NCBI GenBank assembly: GCA_023091735.1
Contig: JALKBU010000936.1
Span: 1 to 20,398, forward strand
DNA: 20,398 nucleotides
Direction: 5' to 3'
Source: Trichomonas tenax
Lineage: Eukaryota > Parabasalia > Trichomonadida > Trichomonadidae
Shown: positions 16,782 through 20,398 of the stretch, piece after piece
Position numbering within the stretch: position 1 is the stretch's first letter
Layout of the letters: every line of letters begins with the position of its first letter
Position numbers and translations under genes: made by a program
Notes under the pieces: model-generated
What the model was told of the DNA's origin: nothing
The model's input: the letters and a program-made list of their open reading frames with translations, nothing else
The model's database searches: none

Positions 16782-17208
16782 TTGTTAAATTACCATGTTA
16801 GAATGATATTCTTCAATTTGCAAAAGTTTTGCATTATTGATAAATTAGTTAAGAAGCTAATATCAAATGGAGTGAAAGGCCGAGACATTCCTGCCGATAG
16901 GAATGAGTTTCAAACTCGAAAGAATGAAGGTATGAAAACCTTCGACGAAATTATTTTCATGTTTCTGGTAGGATAGAAGGTGTAAAATTAATTGCTATAT
17001 AGATCAAGCTAATGAGCGATTGAAAAGGCTGGAGTGTTTATGGCGAAAAGAACGCCTTCATAACCAGAGCCATTTGTATTCAAAAATAATTATAGATTCC
17101 AATTCGATGAGTTGCTGGAAATAAATTGTGATGACATTGAATTCCATCTTGATGGAAAGCCGTTTGAATATTCTCAAAAGTCCCTAAATCGCAAAATTTG
17201 AGAATTAT
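16782..17208 (+). pseudogene. Possible degenerate coding relic, unidentified
   Basis: I do not recognise a family. A 64-codon open stretch at 16782-16976 includes KLISNGVKGRDIPADRNEF, less AT-biased than its surroundings. Past its stop, coding-like text continues in other frames: IDQANERLKRLE followed by a Trp/Arg/Lys-rich run near 17002-17120, then FQFDELLEINCDDIEFHLDG near 17097-17160, ending at a TGA near 17200. Successive coding-like pieces in shifting frames suggest an eroded gene or transposon ORF. Chance open frames in spacer DNA remain quite possible. Confidence 0.27.
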
Positions 17209-17435
17209 ATTTTATTAACCATCATTTAAAGGTTAGTATTTCCGATTTTTGAAATTGAGTACTGTTTTTGAATTATTTTTAAATATAATTAATAAAAATA
17301 TACTCTGGAAGTATATGAATCATGATTTTCATGTTATAGATAAAATCGAAGATGCTTTTCAGATAGTTTTTCAAATCTCAAATAAATCGAATGAAAACGA
17401 GATCGCAAACAGGGAATATGTGATATAAATAAATG

Positions 17436-17439
17436 TTTA
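17436..17439 (-). promoter_or_regulatory. UAAA polyadenylation signal overlapping the Myb stop codon
   Basis: On the minus strand the stop TAA (17439-17437) is followed by A, giving TAAA. Overlap of stop codon and UAAA is the classic arrangement in Trichomonas mRNAs and supports both the gene end and the organism call. Confidence 0.6.
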
Positions 17440-18186
17440 AACAGTGAATGAGGTTTCAAAATCAAACAATTCAGAGTTTTGTGGGAAATGGAAATCCAAA
17501 AACTGACTAATAACAGAACTTTGCAAGTTAGTAAGAGACTCTGGAAGTGGCGTAAGAGGTTGCTCGTCACCGGTGGCTTCCTGGTCGTCACTATCGAGTT
17601 TGATTTTCCTATCATCTGGGAGTAAGTTATAATGATAACGGCACTGAGTATCCGTGCGCTGACCCATATGTTCTGCGATCTGTTTCCACGACTTGAGGCC
17701 GTATCTGTTAACTAATTGAATAAGTGTAGCCTCTTCCTCAGGGGTCCATGGACCTTTCTTAATGCGTGGATCGAGTACGCGGAACCATCTCTGGGAGCAT
17801 TGCGTCTTTGAACGGTTGTTGCCTACAAATTCAGCAATCTTCTGCCAGTTGTTGAGACCGTGCTTATGAATTGCGAAGAGAAGTCTATTGTCCTCGATCT
17901 TCGACCAGCTTTTCACGATCTTTCTACCGTTTCTTGTGAATTTGATAGCATTTGAAGAGTAGGATGGTAACGGGGAGTTTCCTACGCTGAGAACCTGCTT
18001 GATCTGGAGTAATGGATCGTCTGTCTTTATGTTTTCCATCAAGACCTCCTGACAATCTACATAGTCGACCTTGTTTGCGATGTAGTTGAACAAGGCCTCC
18101 TCACACAGCTGCACCTTCTGCTCCGGGACACCGATTGCGTAATTCCTGATATTCTGGCTTGCGATAAGTTCAAGAGGCTTTGTCAT
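17437..18186 (-). CDS. Two-repeat Myb-type DNA-binding protein, 249 aa
   Basis: A probable nuclear transcription factor. Residues about 24-75 form an N-terminal helical region (ALFNYIANKVDYVDCQEVLM...) of a type I associate with trichomonad Mybs. Myb repeat 1 spans about 93-139, with Trp94, Trp114 and Trp134 and the segment TQCSQRWFRVLDP. Myb repeat 2 spans about 146-189, with Trp147, Trp167 and a Tyr (Tyr186) where the third Trp would be, inside TQCRYHYNLL. The GPWTPEEEATLIQLVNRYG segment is typical of the second repeat in R2R3 proteins. The tail (190-249) is acidic then Pro/Ser/Leu/Phe-rich and could be an activation segment (inference). The frame is intact and more GC-rich than its flanks. 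The start at 18186 is the first Met of the frame and gives a complete N-terminal region. Its stop overlaps a UAAA. In Trichomonas vaginalis, Mybs regulate genes such as the iron-responsive adhesin/malic-enzyme gene ap65-1; the targets of this one are unknown. Confidence 0.93.
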   Translation of the reverse strand: MTKPLELIASQNIRNYAIGVPEQKVQLCEEALFNYIANKVDYVDCQEVLMENIKTDDPLLQIKQVLSVGNSPLPSYSSNAIKFTRNGRKIVKSWSKIEDNRLLFAIHKHGLNNWQKIAEFVGNNRSKTQCSQRWFRVLDPRIKKGPWTPEEEATLIQLVNRYGLKSWKQIAEHMGQRTDTQCRYHYNLLPDDRKIKLDSDDQEATGDEQPLTPLPESLTNLQSSVISQFLDFHFPQNSELFDFETSFTV

Positions 18187-18209
18187 GAAAAAATAAATTA
18201 ATTTTTTTG

Positions 18210-18214
18210 AAAGG
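18210..18214 (-). promoter_or_regulatory. Putative CCTTT start-site element of the Myb gene
   Basis: On the minus strand CCTTT lies about 24-28 bases upstream of the ATG at 18186. CCTTT (motif M5) has been described in Trichomonas vaginalis as an alternative transcription start element for genes without the usual TCA-type initiator. The short distance fits the short leaders of trichomonad mRNAs. The motif is only five bases long, so this is a suggestion. Confidence 0.4.
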
Positions 18215-18807
18215 ATATCTCAATTTTTAAAATTTGAGAGAAACAAATAGATATTTATTGTTTCAATAGTCAATAATCATTTTTCACCTTTACATAGAGT
18301 CCTCCAATTCTAAATCATTGCAAATTCATCACAGAATTTATTAAATTTAATTAATTTTTAGTCAATTCATGACCGTTTCTAAGATAGAGCATAATGTTTT
18401 AAAATCATTGGATATTGAATGCACCTCAATTTTCGATGATTTACGAATTTTCCCTTCAATGAATATAGCCAACGTTTTAATAAAAGTAATACATCAATGA
18501 CTATGGAGCATTATATAATGGATTTATTATAATTTATAATAATTGCATTGAAAATCCATTCAAAATATTAGTCTCAATTTTGAATGACAACATTGAAACA
18601 ATTCTTAGACGTGCACCATTTTGTGCGTGATTGAAAAATTGATTAGTTTACAGGAATTTATAGCTTACACACTCAGAAATTTGAAGAGTTTACATTGTTT
18701 TGAAGGGCTTTGGTCGCTAAAAAATCAAAATGAGACTATAATTTTTGCTTCACTTTTTTATTTTTTGAAACAACGAAAATGGTCGTGTTCTGGTATCACG
18801 AACCAGC
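18215..18807. other. Non-coding region upstream of the Myb gene
   Basis: AT-rich with no credible gene. It includes a small perfect hairpin: CATTCAAAAT at 18557-18566 with ATTTTGAATG at 18577-18586 and a 10-base loop. The last 80 bases before 18808 loosely match, in reverse complement, the bases after 19821. The transposon-end similarity therefore extends beyond the 33-bp core, and part of this stretch may be transposon-derived. Confidence 0.5.
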
Positions 18808-18840
18808 TTTCGACATTTGTCATTCTGACACTTTACATTT
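18808..18840 (+). repeat. 33-bp outer inverted repeat, left copy
   Basis: Begins TTTCGACATTTGTCATTCTG and ends ACACTTTACATTT. Reverse complement of 19789-19821 at 32 of 33 positions. Confidence 0.85.
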
Positions 18841-18875
18841 TAAGGTTATTTGGCTTTTAAAAAACTATTTGACTG

Positions 18876-19106
18876 TGCTTTTAGTATTTATATCATATGT
18901 GTCATATAAAATTATGGATTATTATGAAATTTTCATATTTTAGGCCGAAATTTAAAATGTCATATCGAATATTTTATAGATGTAAAGCATTTGAACTCAT
19001 ACGTATAACTTATATTCCAATAGCTTGCATATCCTATATATAGTTATACAAATATTTGATTATTTATATATGATATCTGAGATTTGGGCAAAAACATGGT
19101 ATTCGT
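18876..19106 (+). repeat. 231-bp perfect inverted repeat, left arm
   Basis: Every base matches the reverse complement of 19525-19755. Beyond 19106 the pair diverges but stays partly alignable for some tens of bases; outside 18876 identity ends abruptly. Confidence 0.95.
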
Positions 19107-19524
19107 CCAAACCAAAACAATATTTATATTTGTCACATCTGCTTTATCTTATCACATGGTTTATAGTTCATAAATATAAAATTTTTCGAAATTATTCAAT
19201 GTTGTCAAAAATTAGTTCATTTTCCAACTAAACCTATATAACACTTATATATGTTTCATATATATTGACATATTATGTGCAATTTCTGTTGTTCACGATA
19301 TTGATGTAAGTGCAAATGCATTTACATAGTTTACTTCTAGCATATAAGTCTTTGATGGAATAGCATACATCGTTCTTACTTATCAGTAGTAATATCATGA
19401 TATGAAAAACATTTATTTTTATGTATGGATCTATTGAATGTTTTTAAAAATCGAAATTTCGATATTATATTTATGCTCATATCAACAACACAATGTATCA
19501 TATGTTAATATTGTTTTACTTTGA

Positions 19525-19755
19525 ACGAATACCATGTTTTTGCCCAAATCTCAGATATCATATATAAATAATCAAATATTTGTATAACTATATATAGGAT
19601 ATGCAAGCTATTGGAATATAAGTTATACGTATGAGTTCAAATGCTTTACATCTATAAAATATTCGATATGACATTTTAAATTTCGGCCTAAAATATGAAA
19701 ATTTCATAATAATCCATAATTTTATATGACACATATGATATAAATACTAAAAGCA
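19525..19755 (-). repeat. 231-bp perfect inverted repeat, right arm
   Basis: Reverse complement of 18876-19106 with no mismatch found on base-by-base comparison. Perfect identity of such AT-rich non-coding arms implies a recent duplication, gene conversion, or a young element. Confidence 0.95.
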
Positions 19756-19788
19756 GCCTTGCTATAACAATTTACGCGTCAAAATGTC

Positions 19789-19821
19789 AAATGTAAAGTG
19801 TTAGAATGACAAATGTCGAAA
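19789..19821 (-). repeat. 33-bp outer inverted repeat, right copy
   Basis: Reverse complement of 18808-18840 with a single difference. Its AAATGTAAAGTGTTA start also resembles the sequence ending near 16312, suggesting a further copy of the same end there. Confidence 0.85.
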
Positions 19822-19897
19822 CATAGTTCATAACAGCTCGAACAAAACACGGTTCATTACACCGGAATTTCTGAGGTGGTCGTTTATTATTTTCACA

Positions 19898-20165
19898 ATG
19901 CAGGACAGCTTTATGAACTAGGAAAAACAAAGACAAATCATGCAGTCTTATAACAAAGGCAACATCACTAACGATCAATTGACACTCCTGCGCATGTGAC
20001 TTGCAAGAGTATCTTATTCAGAAATAGCCGGGCATTTTTCAGTCTCAAAAACGACAGTGGCAAGGGCAATCTTGTGTCTGGCTACTCTTTGTCCTTGGTA
20101 AAGTTAGTAATTAGATGTTCGCAGAATCCACGACTTCGCCGTGTCTTCCACGAACATCTTTTTAA
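19898..20165 (+). pseudogene. Broken transposase-like helix-turn-helix fragment
   Basis: From the ATG at 19898 the frame reads MQDSFMN, a stop (19919), EKQRQIMQSYNKGNITNDQL then TLLRM, a stop (19997), then SYSEIAGHFSVSKTTVARAI (about 20012-20072) and a stop near 20100. The last segment has the pattern of a DNA-binding helix-turn-helix as found at the N-terminus of many DDE transposases: S/EIA, a short turn, then VSKTTVARAI. A further piece, NPRLRRVFHEHLF, follows in another frame near 20127-20165. No catalytic DDE residues are visible before the window ends. The position about 75 bp after the 33-bp inverted repeat at 19789-19821 fits a DNA transposon whose left end is that repeat. The family (mariner-like or other) is not settled. 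Confidence 0.5.
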
Positions 20166-20398
20166 ATATATTTACAGAATTAGTTTTACAAGTTAGGTTC
20201 CCCCCTATATAGAAAATAAATTTTTGAATTACTTACAAATTAACGTTAAAATTAATTTTGGAATTCCTGACTTTATAAAATCTAGTCAATTTTTAAAATA
20301 ATTTATTTTTTATTTCCTAAGTAAAGAATGACATTCATTCCTTTGAAAGGTTATGAGGGTAAATACGAAATATTGAACATCTATCCTTACTGTATAAA
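20166..20398. other. AT-rich tail of the window
   Basis: About 230 bases with no gene or clear repeat visible. If the transposase relic continued intact, its catalytic part would be expected here and beyond, but no coding-like text is seen. Confidence 0.5.

Larger units (their letters stand above)
18808..19821. mobile_element. Foldback-type element or back-to-back transposon ends
   Basis: The outer boundaries are a 33-bp inverted pair with one mismatch (18808-18840 and 19789-19821). Inside lies a second, perfect 231-bp inverted pair (18876-19106 and 19525-19755) around a 418-bp AT-rich centre that includes a perfect 14-bp palindrome, ATCGAAATTTCGAT, at 19450-19463. No transposase is encoded inside. 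One reading is a single foldback/MITE-like element. The other is two outward-facing copies of one transposon family with a separate long inverted repeat between them. The second is supported by a transposase-like segment just right of 19821 and by end similarity continuing outside both 33-bp cores. Confidence 0.65.

Noticed and set aside
18621..18860. 79-codon ORF overlapping the left 33-bp repeat
   Set aside because: Composition is spacer-like, no family is recognised, and it runs into transposon-end sequence.
19025..19231. 68-codon ORF in the inverted repeat
   Set aside because: Ile/Tyr/Leu-rich translation of AT-rich repeat DNA; no coding signal.
1..20398. Bacterial, phage or viral origin of the giant gene
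   Set aside because: No ribosome-binding sites, capsid, polymerase or integrase genes are seen, and the neighbouring Myb and ABCA sequences are eukaryotic.

Overview
The window reads as nuclear DNA of a trichomonad (parabasalid) protist, most likely a Trichomonas or Tritrichomonas species. The reasons are AT-rich sequence, very long intronless ORFs, a two-repeat Myb protein with the CSQRWFRVLDP signature common in trichomonad Mybs, an ABCA-type transporter relic, UAAA motifs overlapping or directly following the stop codons (the trichomonad polyadenylation signal), and many repeat and transposon ends. No species call is made because no database was searched.

Layout. Positions 1-862 are non-coding. 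Positions 863-11131 (+) hold one intact 3,422-codon ORF for a giant, low-complexity, Asn/Asp/Ile/Ser-rich acidic protein with basic, proline-rich ends. It contains a clean tandem array of eleven 17-residue repeats and several short sequence boxes that recur over more than 2,000 residues; I recognise no catalytic domain. Positions 11132-14365 are a gene-free AT-rich stretch holding a probable 482-bp MITE-like element with perfect 23-bp terminal inverted repeats. Positions 14366-15727 (+) are a decayed ABCA-subfamily ABC transporter (last membrane part plus ATPase domain) with six in-frame stops and two frameshifts. Positions 15728-17436 hold dispersed repeats and weak coding relics. Positions 17437-18186 (-) encode an intact 249-residue Myb-type DNA-binding protein. 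Positions 18187-20398 hold transposon-derived sequence: a 33-bp inverted terminal sequence pair, a perfect 231-bp inverted repeat nested inside it, and a broken transposase-like helix-turn-helix segment.

Only two genes look functional: the giant protein and the Myb protein. They are about 6.3 kb apart, on opposite strands, and share no evident regulation. The rest looks like an eroding, repeat-rich interval, which makes the uninterrupted 10.3-kb ORF stand out as probably selected. I saw no convincing tRNA, rRNA, snRNA or CRISPR array. The most novel-looking item is the giant repeat protein, especially its alternating 17+17-residue array with a cysteine every 34 residues.
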